The position numbers and the translations under genes are program-made. Positions 9,831 through 19,349 of a stretch of 64,000 nucleotides of DNA are shown here, in pieces (positions within the stretch are counted from its first letter, which is position 1; each line of letters opens with the position of its first letter). The stretch covers positions 27,368 through 91,367 of the forward strand of contig CAICTM010000210.1 in the NCBI GenBank assembly GCA_903772945.1. The letters are read 5' to 3'. This stretch comes from Seminavis robusta (lineage: Eukaryota; Bacillariophyta; Bacillariophyceae; Naviculales; Naviculaceae). The notes beneath the pieces were generated by a model, which saw only the letters and a program-made list of their open reading frames with translations, searched no databases and was not told where the DNA came from.

Positions 9831-10273
9831 AGCAACCCCTGACAAGCTAGCTTGGCTTTCAGTCATGGTTCTTTGTTATCTTAAAAACAGGGCATTCAGT
9901 CATGCTTGGACCTAAACTCGATTGACAGCAGCGCATAGAGAGCCTACCGATACTGTGCACGCGAATCTCAATGCTTACCTTCACGTGACACATGGACCAT
10001 CCACACTACGACTGTACCTGGTACCAGTCTGGTACCGGTGGTACGGGACCAGTACTCTACCTGGTAATAGAGTACCAGGTACAGGGGTGGTTTGTACAGT
10101 ATTTTGTATTATACTCAGCTTAACAAATGGAAACTGGTCACGGTACCAACACATATGCAAACTAGTTTCTTGGCATCTCGACGGAACCAACCAACAACCA
10201 ACAACGACACCACAAAAAGACAGGGTCTGCGCAATAAAACCTGAACCTGCCAACAACATTGAAAGAAGAAACC
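9831..10273. other. intergenic between tandem dehydrogenases, right part
   Basis: It is dense in GGTACC/GTACC palindromic fragments (about 10018-10083, including TGGTACCGGTGGTAC and two inverted ACCTGGTA/TACCAGGT arms). No gene is supported; the open frame over this stretch runs into copy 2 out of frame. Confidence 0.4.
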
Positions 10274-11407
10274 ATGTTGTCATCAACAATGGCGCTTCCC
10301 GCCAGAGCGGCCATGAACTACTACAGCAAATCCAGATCGTTCAGTTTATTGTCTCTGATATCGGTGCTCTACTCGGCCATGGCCTACCTGTTGATTGCTT
10401 GTATCAAGCTGGTTCCCATTCTCAATCGGGGACTACCCCAGCTGCAAGAAATCCCCAAGATTGTCTTGGCGACACCCAAGGTTGCCATTGTGACTGGGTC
10501 GAATACTGGAATTGGTTTTGAAACCAGCAAAGCTCTGGTGGACCGAGGATACCAAGTGATACTGGCATGCCGATCCCAAGAAAAGGCTCAGCAAGCCATG
10601 GAACGGATGGAGCGAGAATTGGGCCCGTCTGCTGCTGGAAAGGCCGTCTACGAAGGATCACTGGATCTATCGAGCTTCCAATCAGTTCATGATTTTAGTC
10701 AACTCATTCGCTCCAAATACGAGAAAATTGATCTCCTTGTCAACAATGCTGGACGCAACACCAGTGGTCCATCCGAAAAGGGCTTGGATCTCTGCTTTCA
10801 AACCAACTTTTTGGGGCATTTTCTATTGACCCAAAACTTGATGGATTCATTGCTGCGGGCCGACCAACCACGAGTGGTTAATCTCTCCAGTGTAATGCAT
10901 CATTTCTGTAAAGCCGACAGACACGATGAAACATATTGGCAACAAATTGCCTTCTTTGGAAATCCTCATTCCCAGGAGTATTCGTACAGTGCTTCCAAAT
11001 TAGCCGCCCTGCATTTTACCATTGAACTCAATCGCCGCTATGGAGCCCAGGGCTTGCGTTCCATTGCCGTGAATCCCGGTGTCGTCAATTCGGATATCTG
11101 GAGGCATGCTTCGCCAAAGATGCAGGCCATTTACAAACGGATCTTCCTGGACAATCAACAAGGATCCTACACGAGCGTCGCGGCCAGCGTTTTGGACAAT
11201 TTGCCCCCAGATGTGATTTATTTGCAACCCTATCATCAAGTTCAGAAGAGCAACACTCCCTTTCCTGTCTTTGAAATTATGGGTCCCTTTGTTGGTTATC
11301 AAGCTACACAGCCCCGTCTCCCCAAAGATGGGACCAATGGGGAATTGTCAGCACGGATACTCTGGAATGTCAGTGAAGATCTGGTTTCCACCCATAAAGT
11401 AGACTGA
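10274..11407 (+). CDS. short-chain dehydrogenase/reductase, membrane-anchored (copy 2)
   Basis: 377 residues from the ATG at 10274 (the frame reaches 10259 only through a TTG). It is nearly identical to the gene at 7823 across the core: TGSNTGIG, NNAG, NLSSV and YSASK are all intact, so both copies should be active. Differences concentrate in the N-terminal anchor (KSRSFSLLSLISV versus KSSFNPLSLVSV), the helix after the active site (RHASPKMQAIYK versus RDYPPLIQAINK) and a short indel near the C-terminus (QKSNTP versus QGSSSTP). The 3' flank starts with the same CTATAAAGGTAT phrase, so the duplication unit included it. Same fold and unknown substrate as copy 1; divergence in membrane anchoring or substrate entry is possible. 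Confidence 0.9.
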   Translation: MLSSTMALPARAAMNYYSKSRSFSLLSLISVLYSAMAYLLIACIKLVPILNRGLPQLQEIPKIVLATPKVAIVTGSNTGIGFETSKALVDRGYQVILACRSQEKAQQAMERMERELGPSAAGKAVYEGSLDLSSFQSVHDFSQLIRSKYEKIDLLVNNAGRNTSGPSEKGLDLCFQTNFLGHFLLTQNLMDSLLRADQPRVVNLSSVMHHFCKADRHDETYWQQIAFFGNPHSQEYSYSASKLAALHFTIELNRRYGAQGLRSIAVNPGVVNSDIWRHASPKMQAIYKRIFLDNQQGSYTSVAASVLDNLPPDVIYLQPYHQVQKSNTPFPVFEIMGPFVGYQATQPRLPKDGTNGELSARILWNVSEDLVSTHKVD

Positions 11408-11924
11408 TGTCTATAAAGGTATAGCTTGCTATAACACAGTTATCACAAGATATCTGCATGTTTTCTGTTCAGTGCTCGGGTTGAATCTTTGCAGTTCACA
11501 ATCCGTCCTGACCCTCAAGCCTCGAGCAGGGAACAGTGGACCAAATAATGCAAGCGGTACCAAAAGCAGTCACGGAAACCCTTTCAGCTGATTTGGCTGT
11601 AATCTTCCCCCATCGCAGGACTTATCATGGTCGTAAAATCAGTCTTAGTATCTCAAACTCTTACTTAGGAGTAGAGCTCCAAAAGTGGTTCATCTGTTCA
11701 TCTTAGTGGGAATGTTCATTTTTCTATTGGAGGCAGTTGCAGCAGTTGCGACGTTGGAAGCGGGTCTCCCTTTGGCCGGGACAGTTTCAATTGGCATCTC
11801 ATTCTTCTTGGAAAACAACAAGCAATCCAAGAGGCTATTGGCCAGCTTAACATAATGACACAACGGACCACTCATCAATGAGACAGTCAGAAAAACGGGA
11901 GGGAAGCAAGACATCTTTATCATC
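11408..11924. other. intergenic, no gene seen
   Basis: This is the 3' flank of the dehydrogenase followed by the upstream region of the Ser/Arg-rich gene. A 47-codon frame from about 11713 has no recognisable content. A short GGTACC-like motif lies near 11557. Confidence 0.4.
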
Positions 11925-14900
11925 ATGACGCCTCGGGAGTATCAAGAATTGCACGACAGTTTCAACCTATTTGACGAAAAGATGGGGTTTCTGCAATTAT
12001 CCCAATCGACCAATGATATGGTATCGGAAGAAGTGAGAAACTTTGGAGAACAACGAACCGACCATCGCCGTCGAAGGTCCGCCACATCCTTGGAAGTAGG
12101 AAGTGTGCACAACAATAGCCAGCGCAAATCGTTTCCCGTCAATGAACACCGTGGCAAGCGACGAACGGGACGCAAAAGTACCGGACAAAGTACCAAAAAC
12201 AATACTACTAATGAATCCCCGGCACGGCGTCGCGATCGCAGCACCAGCAATTCACGTGATCGGAGTAACAGCAATTCACGCGATCGCAGCACCAGTACCA
12301 CCCGATCCGGTGGGAGCAGTAAAATCCGAGGCCGAAGCAGCAGTGTGGCCAATAAACGAAATAGCCATTCGAGGCAGAACAGCAAGAGTTCCTTGAGCAC
12401 TAAAAAGACTGCCAGTAAGAGTCCCAAGCGATCATCTTCCAAAGAACATACTAATACGACAATACCCAAACCGTCCTTGCAACGCAATAAAAGTGGTCCT
12501 GGAAGATTGCAGGACAGTTCCAAGAATCTTGACTATAATGACGCCAACGAAGAGGAGGAAGAAGAAGAAGAGGAAGTGCCCCCAAGATTATCATCTTCCA
12601 AACGAGTTAGCAGTAGCAGTAGTAGCAACAAGAAAAATCGTGGAAGAAGTCGCAAACAACGAAGCAGTCTACCCGCCAACGAACCTCGCTCGGGCCCCAA
12701 AAAAGTTCCACCCGAAGCGTCTCCTTCTCCGTCCGTGCGAAAAAGCAAAAATACCGCTTTGCACTTATTTGATCGCAGTGTCGGATCCGAAGAAAGCTTT
12801 TTTGCAGAGGAAGATGATCCCACTCGACGGTTGGTCAAGGAAGCGGGGTATCTAGAGGCCAGCGAGTACATTAGCAACTCCAGGTCGGTTTCGCAGAGTC
12901 GAGCCAAAAGGGACGACAAAAACAATAATAATGCATCTTCCAGCACCATGAGGTCGGTGTCGCTCAGTCGCAAAAAAGACCACGGTAACAACAATACATC
13001 GGCCAGCTCTCTGAGGTCAGGGTCGCTAAGTCGCAAAAAAGACGATAGAAACAATACATCCTCCAGTACTCTGAGATCAGGGTCGCTAAGTCGCAAAAAA
13101 GACGACAGAAACAACAACACATCCTCCAGTACTTTGAGGTCGGGGTCGGTCAGCCGAAATTCTGTCAGCAGGAATAACACCTCGTCGAGCACTCTGAGGT
13201 CAGCGTCACAGAGCCGGGCCAAACGAGACGACAAAAACAGTACATCTGCAAGTTCCTTACGGTCCGCGTCACTCAGCCGGGCCAAAAGGGAAGACAGAAA
13301 TCATTCCTCTGCCAGCTCCTTTCGGTCACAGTCTCTAAGCCGGGCCAAAAGGGAAGACAGGAACCATTCGTCTGCCAGCTCGTTGCGATCACAGTCTCTG
13401 AGCCGTGCCAAAAACGAAGACAAAAACAATACATCTGCGAGTACTTTAAAGTCAGGGTCTATAACCACCGGAAGCAAGGAAGCTAGTAGAAATGACGAGG
13501 ACGATTTCAAAATCATCCGGTCAGCTTCCCTGAGCCGACCCAAGGGCGTGGATGACTACAAGGATGACAAAAATAAGAAAAGATCGTCCTCCATCATGAG
13601 CAGAAAACGAGAGTCCGCCAAAAGCAGTAAGGATGAGAACGACAGCAGCGGCAACAATCCAAAGTCGACAGCACCGAGGAAAAAGGAATCGTCAGGGAAA
13701 ACCAAAAACAACAACAACAACAACAACAACAAGTCTCTGAAAAGAATAGGAACATATTTCCCCAAAAACGAGCCACGGGGTGGTCTTGTTCGTCGTCGGT
13801 CATTCACAGATGCTTCGTCCATTTTAATTTTTGATGATGAAGACGCCAGTATTATGAGCGATGAAAGGAGCGTGGGAACACGACAAACAATCCTGGACAT
13901 TCTGGCTTCACCCACCACATCTCGACCCAAGTTGTCCTTTCCAATTCAAAGAAGGGTCCCGAGTCAACCCCATCCGGAACACTTGAAACGAAAGAGCCGC
14001 ACGGCAACAGCAAAAGACAAAACCCGCAGTTCTTCAAAATCCAAGCGAAAAAGCCGAGCCCAAGGCAACATGCCGACGGCTGTCCCAATGACGCCATCCC
14101 GCCTTCCCAATCTTCTGGCACCGCATTCTGATGATGAGCACGAGGATGGACATGATTCTCATAAGAATCTGCTGGAAAACATTAGCATTTCGGATATTAT
14201 GAGTCCAGTCAAGAGTAAAAACCTTTTGGAAAGGATCGCGAAGGATGCCGCTTTGGCCCTTACAGATCGATGGCACACGGTCCCAGTGGGCGCGACACCT
14301 GCACCAGAAACCAGTGGCAAAAATAGCGCCAACAACAATAGCAACGGCGAGAACTCTCCGGAACCTTTCGTTGGTTTCAAAAACAATGACGATACCCAGG
14401 ATGAAACAGAAGAAGAAGCAGTACCGCCTGTTCGTGCTGGCAGTGCAGCTGAGCGAGAGGCCAGACGCAGAAGCCGCAGAGAACGCATTAAGGAAAAAAC
14501 TGGAGGAGGAGAAGTACGCAAACGACGGAGCGAAAACGTAACATCGCCCAAGCGTCGGGAACGCAAGCATTCGGACGCAATGATGAGCAAGTCCGACACT
14601 CACTTTTCCGTGCGTCGACGGTCGACAGCCCCTAGTGCAGGCCAACGGCGTCAGTCAGCAAGCCGCAGTCGATCCCGATCGAACTCGCGGTCGTTGTCGC
14701 GGTCTGCCCGTTTGCGGCCCCGAAACTCCTTGGCAGCCAACCCAGAGGAGCAAGCCAACTTTCATCGACGTGCAGAGTCGATCTTTACACCCAAACTCGA
14801 CAATGATGATACTGGGGGGGAATCCGACGTCAGCGATCGAATGGAGCACGAGATCAAGCCAGAACCTCCAAGGCGAACGTCCTTGCTGACTATGCAGACA

Positions 14901-15548
14901 CTATATGGGGGAGGTCGAGTGGAGACTGGAGTTGCGGAAAAGGACGATTCGGAACAAGGGGAGCGAGGCAAGCGCTCAGCATCGCTTGGTCCAACGAGGA
15001 ATTCGCAACGCAAACTACCTGTGGAGGAAGATCTAGACGTGGCTCAACATTCAGGAAGTAGAATGCTATCGTCAGTTTCCGACACGGGTTATCGGATGCG
15101 AACAGCTTCGACTGGAAGAGCCAGTAGACGGCGTCTTTTTGATTCTTCTGGGGCTTTGGATACCGAAGCGGTGAAACGAGGTGGACGGAATCGTCTTGCC
15201 AAAGAAAGAAAGAGCCGAACTTCCTCTTCAGACTTGGAAAACGACTTCAACAAGAGCGACATGGAATTGTCACACGAGAGCGCGAGCACTTTGAAGAGCA
15301 ACGCGGGAAGCCGGGGAAGTAACAAATCCGGTTCAACTCACCATCAAAATCAGCGGCGAAGGAGGCACACAGTGGCGAAAGATCAGTTGCACAAGAGCAT
15401 CTCGACCATACCCGACTTGGAGCCCATGGAAGAGGAGGCATTGGTTGCGGCCTCAGCTCATTCCAAGGCCCAAAAGTTGGACTCTATATCAGAGCAGGTG
15501 TGGCAAAGAAGACGTCGCGCTTCTTCCGTGGGCAGAGATGAAATTTAG
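11925..15548 (+). CDS. Ser/Arg-rich low-complexity protein, 1207 residues
   Basis: One uninterrupted ATG-initiated frame. The first 45 residues are ordinary sequence (MTPREYQELHDSFNLFDEKM); nearly all the rest is polar and probably disordered. About ten imperfect 20-22-residue units built on S-L-S-R-x-K-x-D-x-x-N-x-S-S-S-x-x-R-S occupy residues ~318-520. There are also RS-dipeptide runs, a poly-Asn stretch (~595), a poly-Glu stretch (~207) and many RRRS/KRKS basic patches that are kinase-like sites and nuclear signals. A further RS-rich block (SRSRSRSNSRSLSRS) lies near residue 910. No catalytic domain is recognised. The composition suggests an RNA- or chromatin-associated scaffold or cytoskeletal linker, which is inference from composition only. 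Confidence 0.78.
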   Translation: MTPREYQELHDSFNLFDEKMGFLQLSQSTNDMVSEEVRNFGEQRTDHRRRRSATSLEVGSVHNNSQRKSFPVNEHRGKRRTGRKSTGQSTKNNTTNESPARRRDRSTSNSRDRSNSNSRDRSTSTTRSGGSSKIRGRSSSVANKRNSHSRQNSKSSLSTKKTASKSPKRSSSKEHTNTTIPKPSLQRNKSGPGRLQDSSKNLDYNDANEEEEEEEEEVPPRLSSSKRVSSSSSSNKKNRGRSRKQRSSLPANEPRSGPKKVPPEASPSPSVRKSKNTALHLFDRSVGSEESFFAEEDDPTRRLVKEAGYLEASEYISNSRSVSQSRAKRDDKNNNNASSSTMRSVSLSRKKDHGNNNTSASSLRSGSLSRKKDDRNNTSSSTLRSGSLSRKKDDRNNNTSSSTLRSGSVSRNSVSRNNTSSSTLRSASQSRAKRDDKNSTSASSLRSASLSRAKREDRNHSSASSFRSQSLSRAKREDRNHSSASSLRSQSLSRAKNEDKNNTSASTLKSGSITTGSKEASRNDEDDFKIIRSASLSRPKGVDDYKDDKNKKRSSSIMSRKRESAKSSKDENDSSGNNPKSTAPRKKESSGKTKNNNNNNNNKSLKRIGTYFPKNEPRGGLVRRRSFTDASSILIFDDEDASIMSDERSVGTRQTILDILASPTTSRPKLSFPIQRRVPSQPHPEHLKRKSRTATAKDKTRSSSKSKRKSRAQGNMPTAVPMTPSRLPNLLAPHSDDEHEDGHDSHKNLLENISISDIMSPVKSKNLLERIAKDAALALTDRWHTVPVGATPAPETSGKNSANNNSNGENSPEPFVGFKNNDDTQDETEEEAVPPVRAGSAAEREARRRSRRERIKEKTGGGEVRKRRSENVTSPKRRERKHSDAMMSKSDTHFSVRRRSTAPSAGQRRQSASRSRSRSNSRSLSRSARLRPRNSLAANPEEQANFHRRAESIFTPKLDNDDTGGESDVSDRMEHEIKPEPPRRTSLLTMQTLYGGGRVETGVAEKDDSEQGERGKRSASLGPTRNSQRKLPVEEDLDVAQHSGSRMLSSVSDTGYRMRTASTGRASRRRLFDSSGALDTEAVKRGGRNRLAKERKSRTSSSDLENDFNKSDMELSHESASTLKSNAGSRGSNKSGSTHHQNQRRRRHTVAKDQLHKSISTIPDLEPMEEEALVAASAHSKAQKLDSISEQVWQRRRRASSVGRDEI

Positions 15549-16099
15549 ACGAAAATTTCATCACGGTAACGCTCTAAAACTAGCTTGTATCTTGTGGAAG
15601 CAAAGAAGCCGTGTTCAACCTGCCTACTACCATCAAATCCTCGATCCGTCAGCTTGCTGTCGCCGATATGATCTTACGAAAAGGTGTTTCGACTGCCAAT
15701 GTACCCCAATAGCCTGAAGGAGGAGCGTCCGAACCCCAGAGTCGGACCCTTAACAAGATCAGCGAAAAGCGAAGACGACGTCGAGACTGGGGGGCATCAT
15801 GAAATTTGAATGTATCCGTTACAATAGCTGACTACAACTAGTTCAAAGATGCTTGCACTAGCAGCCATGGGAGCTCTGTTGGAATAATGAATTGCGTTGC
15901 TTCATCGAAGCTTGTAGCTATAAGCACTCTTGGTCTTGTGGCAGGTTGACTTCTAGCTACCTAGTAGGAGTAGCAGTAGCAGTTGCCGTTAGAGGCTGAA
16001 TTGGGTACCGGTAGAGGAGCAAATAGATACAAAAAGCAAGTTTGATAAGGAAAGCCCCCTCTGAATTATCGACGGACACAAAGTCAGGTACCACACGAC
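15549..16099. other. intergenic, convergent, no gene seen
   Basis: This is the 3' flanks of two convergent genes. Only short frames are present, with a GGTACCGGTA motif near 16004. Confidence 0.4.
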
Positions 16100-16645
16100 T
16101 TACCCGAGTAGCTTCTTTCCTTCTTTTGACTCGAAGTTCAGACCAGGGAGACTGATTGCCGGAGGCTTGTCTTGCCCCTTGACCACTGTTCCCTGTCCAA
16201 ACGTCCCACCTAGGATACCCACTTCGCCTCCTTCGCTACTAACAGACCCAGAGAGTCCATCACGTCTGTCATCTTGGGCGCAGTAATCAAGGCAGCTTTC
16301 AGTACAGTAGTTGGAAGTATCGTTGGGTACCACCTGCTTGCAATTCTTGACGCAATCCTGCAAACAGTCTGGTTTTGCCAATGCCGGTTGAGGAGCACTG
16401 GACCAACCAAGGGCAAAACTGGATAAGAGAATTCCGGCTGCGGGTGTTCCCATCAGAAATGATCTTCTCGAGAGTTCGCCATCTTCTTCTGCCGCAGTCG
16501 ACGACTCGTGTGATGCCAGGGAGATGAGGGGCGATGTTTGCTTTCCAGCTGTGGATGTGAAGGCCAAGGCCACTGGAAGCAGGACAGCGAGGGCAATCAA
16601 AAGTGTGCGAGATACACTGTCGACTTGTTGTCGTGAGTTAGCCAT
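16100..16645 (-). CDS. thylakoid-lumen Cys-rich protein exported by the twin-arginine route
   Basis: 181 residues from an ATG at 16645. It has three-part targeting. A signal peptide (LLIALAVLLPVALAF) has Phe at the predicted cleavage site, as in diatom plastid presequences. A Ser/Thr-rich transit region follows, then a twin-arginine signal SRRSFLMG with hydrophobic AAGILLSSFALG ending in ALA. The mature part is only about 90 residues. It contains six cysteines in the first half, spaced C-x3-C-x3-C and then C-x3-C-x3-C around KPDCLQDCVKNC and YCTESCLDYC, followed by DGLSGSVSSEGGEVG. The spacing suggests a helical disulfide hairpin. Similar small lumen proteins are, I believe, conserved in plants and algae, but I cannot name the family. 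The likely site is the thylakoid lumen. Confidence 0.85.
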   Translation of the reverse strand: MANSRQQVDSVSRTLLIALAVLLPVALAFTSTAGKQTSPLISLASHESSTAAEEDGELSRRSFLMGTPAAGILLSSFALGWSSAPQPALAKPDCLQDCVKNCKQVVPNDTSNYCTESCLDYCAQDDRRDGLSGSVSSEGGEVGILGGTFGQGTVVKGQDKPPAISLPGLNFESKEGKKLLG

Positions 16646-17368
16646 GGTGAATTCCTCTGCTGTTGTGGTGGTACAGTCGTAGTTTCTTCCAATGGCTTCA
16701 AGCTAGCAAGTAGTGCTTCCGACAAAGATTTGTCTGTTGTTGTGAGGTGAGAGCTTGATGGCAACGTGATGGTCACCCGCGCCACTCAATTTGTACGGTA
16801 TCTTTTTAGCGTTAGGGTCACTCATAGAAGCTCAACAGCTGCCCCCCTAACCTTCTTCGCCCCAACAAGACCTTGCACGGATCCTTTTAATAAAACAAAA
16901 ACTACATGTACGGTAATGTAACTCTTGCTTGCTGTTGGCTCAACCTCGCGATGGACGGGCAACGCTGTTGCTACGTCCACGAGCACCTCTTTGATCATTC
17001 GGTTTGGTGTGCGGGGCCTCGGAGCTACCTGAAGCAGCAGCAAACTGGTAGGCCATGGCCGGCTAGAAATTCTGGCTGCCATCCAACAGATTGCTCCTAC
17101 GATAAACGCACGCCCAATATTCATTCAGTTGTGTTTCGATTATCTTTTACTTTCTCAAAACTAAAACTACAATTTCCAAAAAAGGGGTGTCTTCTGAAAT
17201 GGGCAAAACTTGCAACATGCATCCACCATCCTCATCAACCAACGTGTGACAACTGCCGCCATCCTCTTGATGGCCGATCTATCTATCGAGCCAACAAAAA
17301 TCCAGACTGGCTAGTCACTGCACCAAAATACGCTGGTTGAGTTTTGTCTGCTTGCTTGCTTTCTTCCT
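16646..17368. other. intergenic, no gene seen
   Basis: This is the upstream region of the lumen-protein gene and the 3' flank of the next minus-strand gene. Several small overlapping frames occur on both strands without recognisable protein content. Confidence 0.4.
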
Positions 17369-18241
17369 TTACTCTTCCTTGGTCAAACCGTTAAGCTTCA
17401 TTTCGTGGTCATTCAAACCACTGTTGCCCCAGTCATACCAACCAACACCCTTGACGGTGGTGTAAGCCAGAGTGGCAGGCAACAAGGCTGATCCAGCCCA
17501 AGATCCGGCAATGGCACTTCCTGCAACAGTTCCCAGAGCAGGGGCCACATATGGCTCAAACCAGGCAGTGCACGTTCCAATGTAGGTAGAATAAAGGCCA
17601 CTCTTCAATTCTTGTTCTCGGTGTCCTTCGTGTTGGGGGTTCAAGGCGGCATCTCCAGCACAGTACATGGCAACACCACCAAAGATGAACAAAAAGGTGT
17701 GGGCGACAAATGTGGCAGGGGACTTGGCAAAGCATAGGGGGCGTCCCAAGTACTTTCCAAAGAAATGTTGAGAGGTGTGGTCGGTAATGGCCAAGCAACC
17801 AGCGACGCCGACAATGTGCTGTGTGCGCGTTCCCCACCAGTTCTGATCCACGGGGCGGCCAATGAATTGGTTAAAGTATCCATAGTCCATCTGTTGTTGT
17901 TGTCGTTAATGTTGTTGTTTGTAGTTGTACCGGTAGCAGTAATCAGGTCAATAAAAGCGTGAAAACAATTGATTGAAAAGGCCAGTGTGAGATCAAGAGC
18001 AAGTGGACCAGAAAATACGTTCGCAAAGAAAAAGGGCGCTCACCTTTTGGGTTGGATGCTGCAAAAAGTTGGACAAGAAATCTGCCGTCATATAAGTGGC
18101 AAATGTGGTTGCCACGGCAGAAGCTGCGAAAACAGATGCCTGAGCGGCTTCTCCAGAAGCTTCCCCACCAGCCGAAGAAGTGGACTTGAAGCGGCGGAAG
18201 GCGCCATTGAACAGGTTTCGAGAGGCTCGGTTAAACAACAT
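17369..18241 (-). CDS. mitochondrial-type membrane protein, two exons, function unknown
   Basis: Exon 1 is 18241-18044 (66 codons, ends CAACCCAAAAG then gtgagc). The intron is 153 nt and ends caacaacaacag. Exon 2 is 17890-17369, joined in phase 0. The 239-residue product begins MLFNRASRNLFNGAFRRFKS, an amphipathic Arg-rich sequence typical of a mitochondrial presequence. Several hydrophobic helices follow (FAASAVATTFATYMTADFL; FVAHTFLFIFGGVAMYC; VAPALGTVAGSAIAGSWAG). The motif LQHPTQKMDYGYFNQFIGRP spans the splice junction. I do not recognise the family; a mitochondrial inner-membrane or carrier-like protein is inferred. Exon 2 starts with ATG, so a shorter unspliced product is conceivable, but the in-phase intron and presequence favour splicing. 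Confidence 0.8.
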
Positions 18242-19349
18242 TTTTCTCGGTCAGGTTAAAATAGTAAAGGTAGTAACACTGAATCGAATCAAGACGCAAA
18301 ATTGAAAATAAATGAGAGAGAGAGAGAGAGTTCTTTTCCTCTTCCCACACAAAATCGAATCCTTTTTCTGTGGATGAGAATGGTAGCACCGAGAAGGCAG
18401 AGCCAAAGATACTAGCTCTAGCTAGTAGGCAAACAAAGATACCATCCTTTGGTAATGCAACGCTCTTGGAGGTTGGTGCTTCCTCCACCAGGCTCTTGAT
18501 GACAACAAGAGCCTCACAAGAGGAAGAACAAGGATTTGAGAACCCTTTGAGAGGGAAAAGTGTGTTAGGGTAGCACGATCAACCATCCAAAAGAAGCAAA
18601 AGATCCTCCCAGGCATGGATGAAAGTTCATTACTGCCGGAATTTGTGCACCACCTGAAGCATTAGTGACCACTACTCATGGCAATTATACCAAGCCTTTC
18701 GCTCGAGTAGCCAGCTAGCCAGCTAGCTAGCTAGCTAGACAGTGTTTGCAGCAATTGGACAGGAGATTGAGCACGGATGGCACCTCTACAGAGGAAGGGA
18801 AGGAAACCGAGCAAGGGCTGGATAAATGAACAGCTTGGAAGCAGTGGTTCAAGTACACGCAAGTGACAAGAGTTGAGCAACTACCATTTCAAGAGTGTTT
18901 GTGGCGGTGGGCCTGCTTCAGAGTTGCTGGAGTATTAGCTTACACATCGCCAGTGGAACAGCATCCTCTCGCTACCGGTAGCTAACTACTAGAAACCAAC
19001 GTGTAGTTGGTACCTTGAAATGCGGTGAAGACCATGCTTACTACTACGGTACCGGTAGCTCTGGCTAGTCCTCAGTCGAGTCTAGTATGCATAGCTACCA
19101 TGGTACCGGTACCGGTACCAGGCAGCTCCGTCCGCGTCCTGATGATCCAACATTCGGTCCAGTGAGTCACCAATGGATTGAATCCGTGACTTTCAAAGAT
19201 ACTCACGTCATAGATCTCGATCTCCAAAGATCTGACACCAACCACGGTTCTTGGCTTGCCGCTGATTCATTGCTAGAGCTCAATGCATTACAGTTGCCAC
19301 CGATAGACACAAACTACAAGCTTTCTAAAGCAAGTTTTAGTTGACCATC
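18242..19349. other. divergent intergenic region with simple repeats and palindromes
   Basis: This 1.1-kb region lies between divergent genes and must hold both promoters. It contains a (GA)n tract at 18314-18330, an AGCTAGCT run at about 18711-18739, and ACCGGT-centred palindromes at about 18976 and 19048. A perfect 20-bp palindrome of alternating GGTACC/GGTACC units sits at 19101-19120. No gene is supported. Confidence 0.5.
18711..18739. repeat. AGCTAGCT simple repeat
   Basis: Tandem CTAG/AGCT tetranucleotides, self-complementary, in the divergent promoter region. Confidence 0.7.

Noticed and set aside
9922-10521. 199-codon plus-strand frame upstream of and into dehydrogenase copy 2
   Set aside because: It overlaps the dehydrogenase in another frame, and the upstream part is palindromic repeat DNA.
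11713-11856. 47-codon frame upstream of the Ser/Arg-rich gene
   Set aside because: Hydrophobic but short, with no splice link to the downstream gene that I could support.
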